Below are positions 1 to 10,636 of a stretch of 64,000 nucleotides of DNA, piece after piece. The stretch lies in contig JAHYYK010000001.1 in assembly GCA_019425005.1 (NCBI GenBank), positions 1 through 64,000 on the forward strand, in the 5' to 3' direction. Within the stretch, counting starts at the first letter, position 1, and the number at the start of each line of letters is the position of its first letter. The notes beneath the pieces are model-generated. The model did not search any database, was not told the origin of the DNA, and saw only the letters and a program-made list of their open reading frames with translations. The position numbers and the translations under genes are program-made. Source of the stretch: Collinsella sp. Its GTDB lineage: Bacteria > Actinomycetota > Coriobacteriia > Coriobacteriales > Coriobacteriaceae.

Positions 1-79
1 TGCCTTTTGAATGACAAATTGTCGCTCTGGGCGGCGCGCAGCGTCGAGCCGTTACGCGGGCTGGTAAGCCCGCGTAACT
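1..79 (-). repeat. Conserved 3' terminator module, copy A (cut by window edge)
   Basis: Bases 1-47 match copies at 15511-15622 and 21505-21619 almost exactly. The stretch lies directly downstream of the minus-strand LCP gene. Next to the stop codon is a hairpin (GTTACGCGGGC at 51-61, GCCCGCGTAAC at 68-78, loop TGGTAA). The distal terminator hairpin present in the other two copies would lie left of the window. Confidence 0.85.
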
Positions 80-1315
80 CTAATAGTTGGCCTCGTAGCC
101 GTTGCCGTCGCCGGTGGGCTCTTCGTAGTAGTCCGAATCGCTCGAATCGCTTGAGTCATCGGAATCGTCAGAGCTGACCGATGAGGTTGCGGTACCGTTT
201 GCGTAGTCGTCAGACGTGTTGTTGTTCAGGTCGCCGATCGTAGAGCTGGAACCGTCGGAAAGACCCATGGTGTTGGGACCCTTGGGATCCTTGCCGGCAT
301 CGACGCGCTCCATCATTTCCTTGAGCTCGTCCTCGTAGACAAAGACGTAGCTCACACCGTCGATCATGGTGCTGTCGTCGGCGTACGAGGGCAGGTTGGC
401 CGAGTAGATACCGTCGACATCCATACCGCGCATGGCGTTGACCGTAGCCACGATATCCTGAACGCTCATATCGGTTACGAGCATATCGGACAGCGAATTA
501 ACCAGGCCAAAAATCTTCGTGGCATCGAAGTTATTGAGAATCTGGTTGGCAAGGGCGCCAAGCACCTGACGCTGGTGGCGCATGCGCGTGTAATCGCCGT
601 CGGCATAGGTGTAGCGGCAGCGGGCATAGGTAAGGGCGGTGGCACCGTCCATATGCTGCTGGCCAGCGGTAATCTTAATATCCAGGTGCTCGGGGTCGTC
701 AACATCATCGGTTGCGTTAATGTCGATACCGCCAACCGAATCAATCAGCGCCTGCATACCGTCGAAGCTGACCTCGGCATAGTGGGAAATCTGAACACCG
801 CACAGCTCGTTGACCGCCTCGACCATGGCCTCGGCGCCGCCAACGGTATGGCAGGCGTTGATCTTCATGGTCTCGCCCTTGTACTCGACCTTGGTGTCGC
901 GCGGAACGGAAATGAGCGTCGCCTGCTTTTGCGTGGGGTCGATGCGTGCCAGGATAATCGAGTCGGCACGATACGTATCCTCGCCCGGACGGCCGTCGGT
1001 GCCAAGAAGCAGCACGTAGAACGGATCCTTTGCCTCATCGGTGTCAACCAGAACCCGACGCAGATTGTCGGTAATGACATTAGAATCGCCGAGCTTGCCC
1101 ATAATGGTGGCAAACCACAGGCCGGCAGCGGTAGTGGCACTCAGCAGCACACCAAGCACGACAATGAGCGCGACGTGACGAATCGTGTGGCTACGACGAC
1201 GTTGACGAGCGCGCTCGGAATAGCGAGCCACGTTATCGCGACTGTAGATCTTGGCCTGCGCACCAGTTGAGGGTCTTCGGGCGGTGGTATCCGCGAGGGG
1301 CTTTTTATTAAACAT
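80..1315 (-). CDS. LytR-CpsA-Psr (LCP) family cell-wall glycopolymer ligase
   Basis: Membrane-anchored LCP protein; the family transfers undecaprenyl-phosphate-linked glycopolymers onto peptidoglycan at the outer face of the membrane. The protein has a basic cytoplasmic N-terminus, one membrane helix at about residues 45-68, and an LCP domain from about 100 to 290 with family motifs such as LLLGTDGR, SVPRDTKV and the arginine-rich stretch near YTRMRHQRQ. A low-complexity Ser/Asp tail precedes the C-terminus. I chose the ATG at 1315 over the TTG six bases upstream because an AGG sits at good spacing before it. The start is 12 bases after the murA stop, so it is probably cotranscribed with murA, which fits a shared role in wall assembly. 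The substrate polymer cannot be read from sequence. Confidence 0.9.
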   Translation of the reverse strand: MFNKKPLADTTARRPSTGAQAKIYSRDNVARYSERARQRRRSHTIRHVALIVVLGVLLSATTAAGLWFATIMGKLGDSNVITDNLRRVLVDTDEAKDPFYVLLLGTDGRPGEDTYRADSIILARIDPTQKQATLISVPRDTKVEYKGETMKINACHTVGGAEAMVEAVNELCGVQISHYAEVSFDGMQALIDSVGGIDINATDDVDDPEHLDIKITAGQQHMDGATALTYARCRYTYADGDYTRMRHQRQVLGALANQILNNFDATKIFGLVNSLSDMLVTDMSVQDIVATVNAMRGMDVDGIYSANLPSYADDSTMIDGVSYVFVYEDELKEMMERVDAGKDPKGPNTMGLSDGSSSTIGDLNNNTSDDYANGTATSSVSSDDSDDSSDSSDSDYYEEPTGDGNGYEANY

Positions 1316-1327
1316 AGGCAACCTGTA

Positions 1328-2611
1328 TTAGTAGATGACGGGATCGGGGACGGAAGCATGCTCGACATGCGCGCCGAGCGCCTGCAGCTTTTCGACAAAC
1401 TGCTCGTAGCCGCGCTTGATGTGATGGATGGCCGAAACCTCGGTCGTCCCGTCGGCGATCAAGCCCGCTACGACGAGGGCCGCTCCGCCACGCAGATCGG
1501 GCGAGGTAACCTGTGCACCCGAGAAGCCCTTAACGCCATGAATCATGGCATGATGGCTCTCGATACGAATGTCGGCACCCATGCGCACCAGCTCAGAGGC
1601 AAACATAAAGCGATTCTCGAAGATGTTCTCGGTAATAACGGAACTGCCGTCGGCAAGGGCGGAGAGCACCATAATCTGCGCCTGCATGTCCGTCGGGAAG
1701 CCGGGGAACGGAAGCGTCTGGATGTCGACCGGCTTGATACGCTCGGCACGGTTTACATGGACGCCATCCTCGACGCGCTCGCAGTCGATACCCATGAGCT
1801 CCATCTTCTTGAGCACCATGCCCAAGTGAATGGGGCAAAAGCCCGTGACATCGACACCACGATCGTCGGCCATCAACGCACCGGCAACGATAAAGGTACC
1901 GGCCTCGATGCGGTCGCCCACTACGCGATGGGTAACAGGATGCAGTTCTTCCACGCCCTCGATGGTCACGACGGGCGTACCCGCGCCGACAATCTTGGCG
2001 CCCATCTCGTTGAGCATGTTGGCGAGATCGACGATCTCGGGCTCGCGGGCGGCATTGTCGATAACCGTGGTGCCCTGCGCGCGCACGGATGCCATGATGA
2101 GGTTCTCGGTCGCACCGACGCTGGCGAACTCGAGCGTGACGGTGGTACCGCGCAGACCTTGGGGCGCATTAGCGTTGATGTAGCCGTGGGCGGTATCGAA
2201 CTCGACGCCCAGGGCCTCGAGACCCAGAATATGCATGTCGATCTTGCGGGCACCTAGGTTGCAGCCGCCCGGCATGGCGATCTTGGCGCGATGGAAGCGA
2301 CCCAGCAGGGGCCCCATGACGGCGGTGGAAGCACGCATCTTAGCGACGAGCTCATAGGGAGCCTCCCAGGAATCGACCTGAGAGGTATCGATCTCGAGCG
2401 TGTGCTCGTCGAGAACATCGATCGTAGCGCCCATGCCCTTGAGCACCTTGCCCATCACGTGGACATCGGAAATATCGGGCACGTTCTGCAGCGTCGTCTT
2501 GCCCGGCGCCAGAAGCGTTGCCGCCATGAGTTTGAGCGCGGAGTTCTTAGCACCCGAGACGGGCACGGAGCCTCCGATGGCGTGGCCACCCTCAACGCGG
2601 ATAATATCCAA
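1328..2611 (-). CDS. murA: UDP-N-acetylglucosamine 1-carboxyvinyltransferase
   Basis: Cytoplasmic enzyme of the first committed peptidoglycan step, adding enolpyruvate from PEP to UDP-GlcNAc. The 427-residue length is normal. The PEP-binding, fosfomycin-reactive cysteine is present at about residue 117 in the context PGGCNLGARK, and the N-terminal SGAKNSALK motif is intact. The start is a TTG preceded by AAAGGG. It lies about 20 bases beyond an intrinsic terminator that follows atpC, leaving little room for a separate promoter, so expression may depend on read-through or on a promoter inside the atpC end. The LCP gene follows directly. Confidence 0.96.
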   Translation of the reverse strand: MDIIRVEGGHAIGGSVPVSGAKNSALKLMAATLLAPGKTTLQNVPDISDVHVMGKVLKGMGATIDVLDEHTLEIDTSQVDSWEAPYELVAKMRASTAVMGPLLGRFHRAKIAMPGGCNLGARKIDMHILGLEALGVEFDTAHGYINANAPQGLRGTTVTLEFASVGATENLIMASVRAQGTTVIDNAAREPEIVDLANMLNEMGAKIVGAGTPVVTIEGVEELHPVTHRVVGDRIEAGTFIVAGALMADDRGVDVTGFCPIHLGMVLKKMELMGIDCERVEDGVHVNRAERIKPVDIQTLPFPGFPTDMQAQIMVLSALADGSSVITENIFENRFMFASELVRMGADIRIESHHAMIHGVKGFSGAQVTSPDLRGGAALVVAGLIADGTTEVSAIHHIKRGYEQFVEKLQALGAHVEHASVPDPVIY

Positions 2612-2630
2612 GGTCTACCCTTTCAAAAAG

Positions 2631-2663
2631 CATGCCCGGGGTGGCCAAGCCATCCCGGGCATG
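2631..2663 (-). terminator. Intrinsic terminator between atpC and murA
   Basis: Perfect 10-bp stem CATGCCCGGG / CCCGGGCATG with an additional inner TGGC/GCCA stem. On the minus strand it is followed by CTTTTTG. It closes the ATP synthase operon but also sits in the apparent leader of murA. Confidence 0.85.
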
Positions 2664-2699
2664 ATGTGTTCGCAAATGGTCGAACGCTAAATCGTTTGA

Positions 2700-3092
2700 C
2701 TATTGGGCAAGCTTGAGCTTACACCATGCGATTTCATTATAGAGGTAGGCGCGGCGTGCATCATCCTCCGACAAATTACCCAGCTTCTCTTCAAAACCTT
2801 GAATATCAGCTTTAAGCTTGTCGGCATCGACGGTCGCCAAATCGCAAGCGCGCTCGGCGAGAACGGTCACGACATCGTCCGCAACCTGGGCATAGCCGCC
2901 GGCCACGGCAAACGTGTGGTCGACAGTGCCCATGGCCTTATCGGAAACGCGAACGTAACCGCGGTCGATCGTGCAGATCTCGCTGGAGTGAGCAGGCAGA
3001 ACGCCAAACTCGCCATCCGTGGACGGAATCGACACAAACGCAGCGTCGCCCTCATAGGCGCAGCTCACGGGGCACACGATGCGGATACGCAT
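2700..3092 (-). CDS. atpC: F-type ATP synthase epsilon subunit
   Basis: Central-stalk subunit that binds gamma and the c-ring and can inhibit ATP hydrolysis. At 130 residues it has the usual N-terminal beta-barrel (PSTDGEFGVLPAHSSEICTI region) and a C-terminal helical hairpin rich in Ala, Leu and charged residues. It is the last gene of the atp operon, three bases after atpD, and is followed by a strong terminator. Confidence 0.94.
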   Translation of the reverse strand: MRIRIVCPVSCAYEGDAAFVSIPSTDGEFGVLPAHSSEICTIDRGYVRVSDKAMGTVDHTFAVAGGYAQVADDVVTVLAERACDLATVDADKLKADIQGFEEKLGNLSEDDARRAYLYNEIAWCKLKLAQ

Positions 3093-3095
3093 AAC

Positions 3096-5458
<2,363 letters not shown>

Positions 5459-5463
5459 AGGGC

Positions 5464-7062
5464 TTAGTTCTCCTCTGATCCAGAAACATCCGAATGGTGC
5501 TTGGCCATGAACTGCTGCTTGAAGTCGCCGATGACGCGCAAGAGCTCAGCCTTGGTGTCATCATCGATCTTCTTGGCGCGAACCTTGTCGAGCAGCGAAC
5601 CAAAGCCATTGTCCATGTACTCGATGAGCTCGGCACGGAAGGGCAGCACGTCGGCGATCTCCAGGTCATCCAGGAAGCCCTCGTTGCCAGCGAACAGCGT
5701 AACGATCTGCTCGCCAACCTCAAACGGCTTGTAACGCGGCTGCTTCAGGAGCTCGGTCATGCGAGCACCATGGGTCAGCTGCTTCTGAGTAGCCTCGTCG
5801 AGGTCGGAGCCGAACTGCGTAAAGCCAGCGAGCTCCTGATAGGAAGCGAGGTCCAGACGGAGGTTGCCGGCGACCTGCTTCATGGCCTTGGTCTGCGCAT
5901 CGCCACCGACGCGGGACACGGAGATGCCCACGTCGACTGCCGGGCGCTGACCCTGGAAGAAGAGCTCGGACTGCAGGTAGATCTGACCATCGGTAATGGA
6001 AATGACGTTGGTCGGAATGTAGGCCGAGACGTCGCCGTCCTGGGTCTCGATGATCGGCAGTGCCGTCATGGAGCCGTAACCGTTCTTCTTGGACATCTTG
6101 ACGGCACGCTCGAGCAGACGAGAGTGCAGGTAGAAGATGTCGCCAGGATAGGCCTCGCGTCCGGGCGGACGATGCAGCGTCAGCGACATCTGACGGTAGG
6201 CCACAGCCTGCTTGGACAGGTCGTCGTAGATGACGAGCACGTGGCCGCCGGGGTTGGTCTCGCTGGCGGGCTTGCCGTCCTCGCCGTTGTACATGAAGAA
6301 CTCGCCGATAGCGGCACCGGCCATAGGCGCGATGTACTGCATAGGGGCGGAATCGGCAGCGGTGGCCGAAACGATGATGGTGTAGTCGAGCGCACCGTGC
6401 TGAGCGAGGGTCTCGCGGATGTTGGCAACCGTGGAGGCCTTCTGGCCGATGGCGACATAGATGCAGACCATGCCCTTGCCGCGCTGGTTGAGGATAGCGT
6501 CGATGGCGATGGCGGTCTTACCGGTCTTACGGTCGCCGATGATGAGCTCTCGCTGACCGCGGCCAATAGGCACCATGGAGTCGATAGCGAGCAGACCGGT
6601 CTGAACCGGCTCGCACACCGGGGTACGATCGATGACGCCGGGAGCCTTGAACTCGATGGGGCGACGGTGCGTGGCGACGATGTCGCCCAGGCCGTCGATG
6701 GGCTGGCCGAGCGGATTGACGACGCGGCCGAGCATGGCGCGGCTCACGGGGATATCCATAATGCGGCCAGTGGTGCGGCACTCGTCGCCTTCCTTGATGG
6801 AGTCGACGGCACCGAACAGAACGGCGCCGACCTCGTCACGGTCAAGGTTCTGGGCAAGGCCGAAGACGGTCTCACCGGTATCGGAGCTCTTGAACTCCAG
6901 AAGCTCGCCTGCCATGGCGCTCTTGAGGCCGGAGACGCGCGCGATGCCGTCGCCTACCTCGTCGACCGTTGAAACCTCATGCGTATCGACCGTCGCGGAG
7001 AGGCTCGTGAGCTGCTCCTGCAGTTTCTTGGCGATATCCTGGGCATTGAGGGTTTCGGACAT
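5464..7062 (-). CDS. atpA: F-type ATP synthase alpha subunit
   Basis: Non-catalytic nucleotide-binding subunit of F1. The protein has 532 residues with Walker A GDRKTGKT at about 176-183, the [10 protein letters not shown] region near residue 380, and the expected C-terminal helical domain. The ATG overlaps the stop of atpH, a sign of coupled translation. A short acidic tail (SDVSGSEEN) extends past the usual end. Confidence 0.98.
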   Translation of the reverse strand: MSETLNAQDIAKKLQEQLTSLSATVDTHEVSTVDEVGDGIARVSGLKSAMAGELLEFKSSDTGETVFGLAQNLDRDEVGAVLFGAVDSIKEGDECRTTGRIMDIPVSRAMLGRVVNPLGQPIDGLGDIVATHRRPIEFKAPGVIDRTPVCEPVQTGLLAIDSMVPIGRGQRELIIGDRKTGKTAIAIDAILNQRGKGMVCIYVAIGQKASTVANIRETLAQHGALDYTIIVSATAADSAPMQYIAPMAGAAIGEFFMYNGEDGKPASETNPGGHVLVIYDDLSKQAVAYRQMSLTLHRPPGREAYPGDIFYLHSRLLERAVKMSKKNGYGSMTALPIIETQDGDVSAYIPTNVISITDGQIYLQSELFFQGQRPAVDVGISVSRVGGDAQTKAMKQVAGNLRLDLASYQELAGFTQFGSDLDEATQKQLTHGARMTELLKQPRYKPFEVGEQIVTLFAGNEGFLDDLEIADVLPFRAELIEYMDNGFGSLLDKVRAKKIDDDTKAELLRVIGDFKQQFMAKHHSDVSGSEEN

Positions 7063-7538
7063 TAGGCTTCACCTCCGTACGAATTAGCAGAGTTTGCGAG
7101 GGTCTCCTGCGCGATGCGCAGCTGCGTCTTGACGGAAATATCACGACGCTCGCCGCGGGCCTCGAGCACCAGGCCGCCCACGATAGACGGGTCGACCTGC
7201 TCGATAAGGAATACCTTGCGGCCGAAGTCCTGCTCGCATTTCTTAGTGATGGTTTGACGCAGCTCGTCGTCGAGCGGGATCGCCGTGGTGACGGTCACGC
7301 CCACTACATCCTCGTCTTCCTCGGCAACATACTTAAAGGCAGCTGCCACCTTGGGAAGAAGGTCGAGCTGGTCGCGCTTGGACATGGTGTCGAGCACGGC
7401 GATGATCTCGGGGCTGGCAGAAGCCAAGCGCTCGATCATCTCGAGGTCCTCGAACACATGGTTCTCGGCCTTAGCGGCTTCCAGAAGGGAGCGCGCGTAG
7501 GTCTCGAGCACCTTGTCCTGATAGCGGCTAGTCGGCAT
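7062..7538 (-). CDS. atpH: F-type ATP synthase delta subunit
   Basis: Peripheral-stalk protein connecting F1 alpha to the b subunits. At 158 residues it is shorter than the usual 170-180 but retains the N-terminal helical domain ([12 protein letters not shown]) and the C-terminal [23 protein letters not shown] pattern (diagnostic core VGGLVL). It overlaps atpF by 11 bases and atpA by one, consistent with a tightly coupled operon. Confidence 0.92.
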   Translation of the reverse strand: MPTSRYQDKVLETYARSLLEAAKAENHVFEDLEMIERLASASPEIIAVLDTMSKRDQLDLLPKVAAAFKYVAEEDEDVVGVTVTTAIPLDDELRQTITKKCEQDFGRKVFLIEQVDPSIVGGLVLEARGERRDISVKTQLRIAQETLANSANSYGGEA

Positions 7539-8130
7539 TCAGGCTACCTGCTTCCTGGATGTAGCGCTCGATGAGCTTCTTCTGCTCGGTCTCGTCCTCG
7601 AGTGCCTCGCCCACGATCTTGGTGGCGACGGCAACGGACAGGTCGGCGATGGAGCTCGCGGCACCGGCGTAAATGGACTTGCGCTCGTCCTCGACGGTCG
7701 TATGGGCCTTGGCGATGATCTCCTCGGCCTCCTTGTGAGCAGCCTCGATGATACGGGCGCGCTCGGACTCGGCGTCCTTACGGGCCTCGAGAACGATGTC
7801 GGCAGCCTGACGACGGGCGTCGGTGACGATCGAGTCGGACTCAGCGCGCTTGGCGATAGCCTCCTGCTTGGTCTTCTCGGCCTCGTCGAGGCTCTCCTCG
7901 ATCTTCTTGCCGCGCTCCTCCATGGTTTTCATGATGCCCGGCAGGGCGACCTTGGCCAGCACGATCCAGATAATCAGGAAGGCGATAAGCGCCGGGATGA
8001 ACTCCGCCATCTTAGGGATGAGGATGTCCGCACCGGCAGCGCCGTCCTCGGCGAACGCGGAAACCGGCATGAGCAGCGCGGCCGCGGACGCGGAGAGTGC
8101 GATCGCGCTCTTCTGGGATGAAAGATTCAT
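7528..8130 (-). CDS. atpF: F-type ATP synthase b subunit with signal-peptide-like N-terminus
   Basis: Peripheral-stalk subunit. Residues about 45-66 form the membrane helix (IPALIAFLIIWIVLAKVAL). A long charged coiled coil follows to residue about 150. Unusually, the first 28 residues look like a cleavable signal peptide: a short polar start, a hydrophobic core rich in Ala, Leu and Ser, then AFA-ED. This gives two hydrophobic segments instead of one. At 200 residues it is longer than the common 155-170. Whether the N-terminus is processed cannot be decided from sequence. Confidence 0.93.
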   Translation of the reverse strand: MNLSSQKSAIALSASAAALLMPVSAFAEDGAAGADILIPKMAEFIPALIAFLIIWIVLAKVALPGIMKTMEERGKKIEESLDEAEKTKQEAIAKRAESDSIVTDARRQAADIVLEARKDAESERARIIEAAHKEAEEIIAKAHTTVEDERKSIYAGAASSIADLSVAVATKIVGEALEDETEQKKLIERYIQEAGSLNAD

Positions 8131-8145
8131 ACTTGACGCTCCGTG

Positions 8146-8340
8146 CTATTTAACGATCAGCGCGACAACGAAGCCGATCAGAGCCAGAGCCTCGCCGAAG
8201 GCGGAGCCCATGATGAAGACGGTGAACACGCGGCCCTGGACCTCAGGCTGACGGGCCATAGCACCCGTAGCACCCAGAGCAGACAGGCCGATAGCAAGAC
8301 CAGCGCCGATAACACCGAGACCGTAACCGATAACTCCCAC
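8146..8340 (-). CDS. atpE: F-type ATP synthase c subunit
   Basis: Membrane rotor ring subunit. It has two hydrophobic helices separated by the polar loop ARQPE (residues 29-33). The proton-binding carboxylate is Glu50 in GEALALIG. The residue after Glu is Ala, not Ser or Thr, so there is no sign of the sodium-binding signature. At 64 residues it is shorter than most c subunits (about 70-85). The GTG start is supported by a very strong AAAGGAGG four bases before it, so the short length appears genuine. Confidence 0.95.
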   Translation of the reverse strand: MGVIGYGLGVIGAGLAIGLSALGATGAMARQPEVQGRVFTVFIMGSAFGEALALIGFVVALIVK

Positions 8341-8464
8341 GATTCCTCCTTTGTCGTGCGTGTCTTATTTCACGCAGGATAACCTTTTTATAACTGCCGG
8401 GCTCCATGGGTACGGGCACCGGCGGTTTAACGAATTGCCTTACCTTTAAGGCGCGAACGGAAGA

Positions 8465-9268
8465 CTACTCCTCCTCTGCGACCTCCTCCGCCTCGGAGAC
8501 ATACACGGCGGTAAGGACCGTGAAGACGTAAGCCTGGATAGCGCCGACCACAAGCTCGATCGCATAGATCAGGATGAGGATGGCAAGCCAGGCCAGCGAA
8601 GGCAGGGCGCCGACGGCGTGCGCCGCGGAAACCTGCTGAAGCAGCGGCTGCATGAACATGCTCGCCATGATGGCGAACGAGCCCATGACCACGTGTCCTG
8701 CGAACATGTTGCAGAACAGACGGACGGCGAGCGTGATGAGGCGCAGGAAGGTCGAGAAAAGCTCGACGACCCACACGAGCACGTTCATCGGGAAGCTCAC
8801 GCCCTGCGGGGCGAGGCTCTTGATGTAGCCGATCACGCCGTGAGCCTTGCATCCGTAGTAGATGAAGTACACGAAGGCGAAAATGGCGAGTGCGGCGGTA
8901 GAGCCGATTGCGCCGGTGCCGGGCTTCATTCCCGGGATCAGGCCGATCATGTTATTGATCAGGATGAACAGGAAAAGCGAGCACAGGAACGGGAAGTGCT
9001 TCTTCCAGTTCTCACCCACGACGCCCTTGCCGATATCGTTCTCGACGTACTCGATGATGTACTCGAAACCGTTGACGAAGAAGCCCTTGGGAACCAGGGT
9101 CTGCTTCTTCTTGAACACGGCCAGGACGATCAGGAGCACGATCGTGGAGACGATCAGCCAAAACGAGTACTGCGTGATGCCGCAGCTCAGATCGCCCACG
9201 ACAGGGGTGGAGCTGAACTCGCTGACCAGATGATTAATCTCATCAGGCAGCTTTTCAAAAATTTCCAC
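8465..9268 (-). CDS. atpB: F-type ATP synthase a subunit
   Basis: Stator membrane subunit carrying the proton half-channels. The 267-residue protein has five to six hydrophobic helices and the essential arginine in the motif FLRLITLAVRLFCNMFAGH. The C-terminal helix contains the usual AIELVVGAIQAYVFTVLTAVY region (core VGAIQAYVF) and ends with an acidic tail. It is separated from atpE by 124 bases, the largest gap in the operon. Confidence 0.96.
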   Translation of the reverse strand: MEIFEKLPDEINHLVSEFSSTPVVGDLSCGITQYSFWLIVSTIVLLIVLAVFKKKQTLVPKGFFVNGFEYIIEYVENDIGKGVVGENWKKHFPFLCSLFLFILINNMIGLIPGMKPGTGAIGSTAALAIFAFVYFIYYGCKAHGVIGYIKSLAPQGVSFPMNVLVWVVELFSTFLRLITLAVRLFCNMFAGHVVMGSFAIMASMFMQPLLQQVSAAHAVGALPSLAWLAILILIYAIELVVGAIQAYVFTVLTAVYVSEAEEVAEEE

Positions 9269-9271
9269 GAC

Positions 9272-9583
9272 TTACCTTTCGACCTCATGAGGATCTCGCA
9301 GCGCCTTGGCGACGCGAACCGTGCAGGCGGCCATAAAGGCCACGAAGCCGATCGCCTCGCCCAGGAGGAACATGCGAAATACCTCTCCGAACAACGCAAA
9401 CACAACCAAGGTAAAGACGAGCAGGGCGACTGCCGAGACCGCCAGGCTCACCATGCCCTTGAGCATGTCCGCATTCTGCTTATCGTCAAGAACCGGCTTG
9501 AGCGTAAAGACAAAGGGAAGGAAGGCAATTGCGCCCGCGATGGCGCCTGCAACGATAGCGAGCAGATCGGCTATCTGAAACAC
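9272..9583 (-). CDS. Small membrane protein at the head of the atp operon (AtpI-position)
   Basis: A 103-residue protein with about three hydrophobic helices (residues 4-24, 44-62 and 66-90) and a charged C-terminus. It occupies the place where AtpI or AtpZ is found in other atp operons. Those proteins help assemble the c-ring and import magnesium; by position this may be a counterpart, but I see no diagnostic AtpI motif. I prefer the GTG at 9583, which has GAGG six bases upstream; another GTG twelve bases earlier has poor spacing. It ends three bases before atpB. Confidence 0.7.
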   Translation of the reverse strand: MFQIADLLAIVAGAIAGAIAFLPFVFTLKPVLDDKQNADMLKGMVSLAVSAVALLVFTLVVFALFGEVFRMFLLGEAIGFVAFMAACTVRVAKALRDPHEVER

Positions 9584-9645
9584 TGGCGTCCTCACTTTCC
9601 CTTTTTAACGCTTCACAGAACAGTTCCCGCCAAACATTGGTGACT

Positions 9646-9673
9646 ATTGTACGAGCCAATCGCTAAAGTACAA
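9646..9673 (-). promoter_or_regulatory. Candidate sigma-70 promoter of the atp operon
   Basis: Minus strand: TTGTAC (9668-9673), 16-base spacer, TACAAT (9646-9651). It lies about 60 bases upstream of the first gene of the operon. Confidence 0.55.
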
Positions 9674-9788
9674 CCGAAAAAGCATCGGTTAATACGCACC
9701 TGTTCGTTTTCTTAAGACCTTCTTTATGCCGCAGGTACGGTAATACGTTTTTCTCGAACCCTGCAGGGCAAAACGTCCGTTAACAGGA

Positions 9789-9823
9789 GTGCGCGCGGTC
9801 GCCTTCTGTTCGTCCGCGCGCAC
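9789..9823 (-). terminator. GC-rich hairpin downstream of upp
   Basis: Perfect 10-bp arms GTGCGCGCGG (9789-9798) and CCGCGCGCAC (9814-9823) with a 15-base loop. The U-tract on the minus strand is weak. It is placed to end upp transcripts before the atp promoter. The rest of 9596-9865 shows no gene. Confidence 0.5.
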
Positions 9824-9865
9824 CGTTTCTTCGTATTTGCAGCCGCGGTCGTCTTAGTCCAGCGA

Positions 9866-10513
9866 CTAGAGCGTGCCGTAGATACGGTCGCCGGCGTCGC
9901 CCAGGCCGGGAACGATGTAGGCAGCCTCGTTGAGATGGTCGTCGATGGCGCAGGTATAGATATGCACATCAGAATCCTTCTCAGTCAGCGACTTGAGGCC
10001 CTCGGGGGCCGCGACGATGCACAGCATGCGGATGTCCTTGACACCGCGCTCGCGCAGGTAGCTGATGGCCATCTCGGCCGAACCGCCCGTGGCGAGCATG
10101 GGGTCGACAACCAGGCAGATGCGCTGGTCGATATCCTTGGGCATCTTGCAGTAATACTCGTGCGGCTCGTGGGTGACCTCGTCGCGCTCCATGCCGATGT
10201 GGCCCACGCGAGCGGAGGGCACCAAGTCGAGAATGCCGTCGACCATTCCAAGGCCCGCACGCAGGATGGGCACGATGGCGAGTTTCTTGCCGGCGAGCTG
10301 TTTGAACGTGGCGGTAGTGATGGGGGTCTCGACCTCGACGTCTTCCATAGGCAGGTCGCGCATGGCCTCGTAGCCGTCAAAAAGCGCGAGTTCGCGCACG
10401 AGCTGGCGGAACTGGTTGGTGCCGGTGTTTTTGTCGCGCAGGATCGACAGCTTGTGCTGGACGAGCGGGTGATCGACAAGCGTCACACGGGACGTATCGT
10501 AGGTGACGGTCAT
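9866..10513 (-). CDS. upp: Uracil phosphoribosyltransferase
   Basis: Pyrimidine salvage enzyme converting uracil and PRPP to UMP. The PRPP-binding motif [10 protein letters not shown] and the C-terminal uracil-binding motif [16 protein letters not shown] are intact. I chose the ATG at 10513 (protein begins MTVTYDTSR, 215 residues), which matches the family's usual 208-215 and has AAAGGGG upstream. An upstream in-frame ATG would add 20 residues with no family counterpart. Confidence 0.96.
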   Translation of the reverse strand: MTVTYDTSRVTLVDHPLVQHKLSILRDKNTGTNQFRQLVRELALFDGYEAMRDLPMEDVEVETPITTATFKQLAGKKLAIVPILRAGLGMVDGILDLVPSARVGHIGMERDEVTHEPHEYYCKMPKDIDQRICLVVDPMLATGGSAEMAISYLRERGVKDIRMLCIVAAPEGLKSLTEKDSDVHIYTCAIDDHLNEAAYIVPGLGDAGDRIYGTL

Positions 10514-10636
10514 GGGTTGATTGCCCCTTTCGTTGCGGCCGCAATACGGCCTTGCTGACAAGGCGCGCAGCAATGTTGCCGCCGCACGCCATGCATTAGT
10601 TTAGCGGTTTGTTGTATCGAGCAGCCCATCGCAGCC

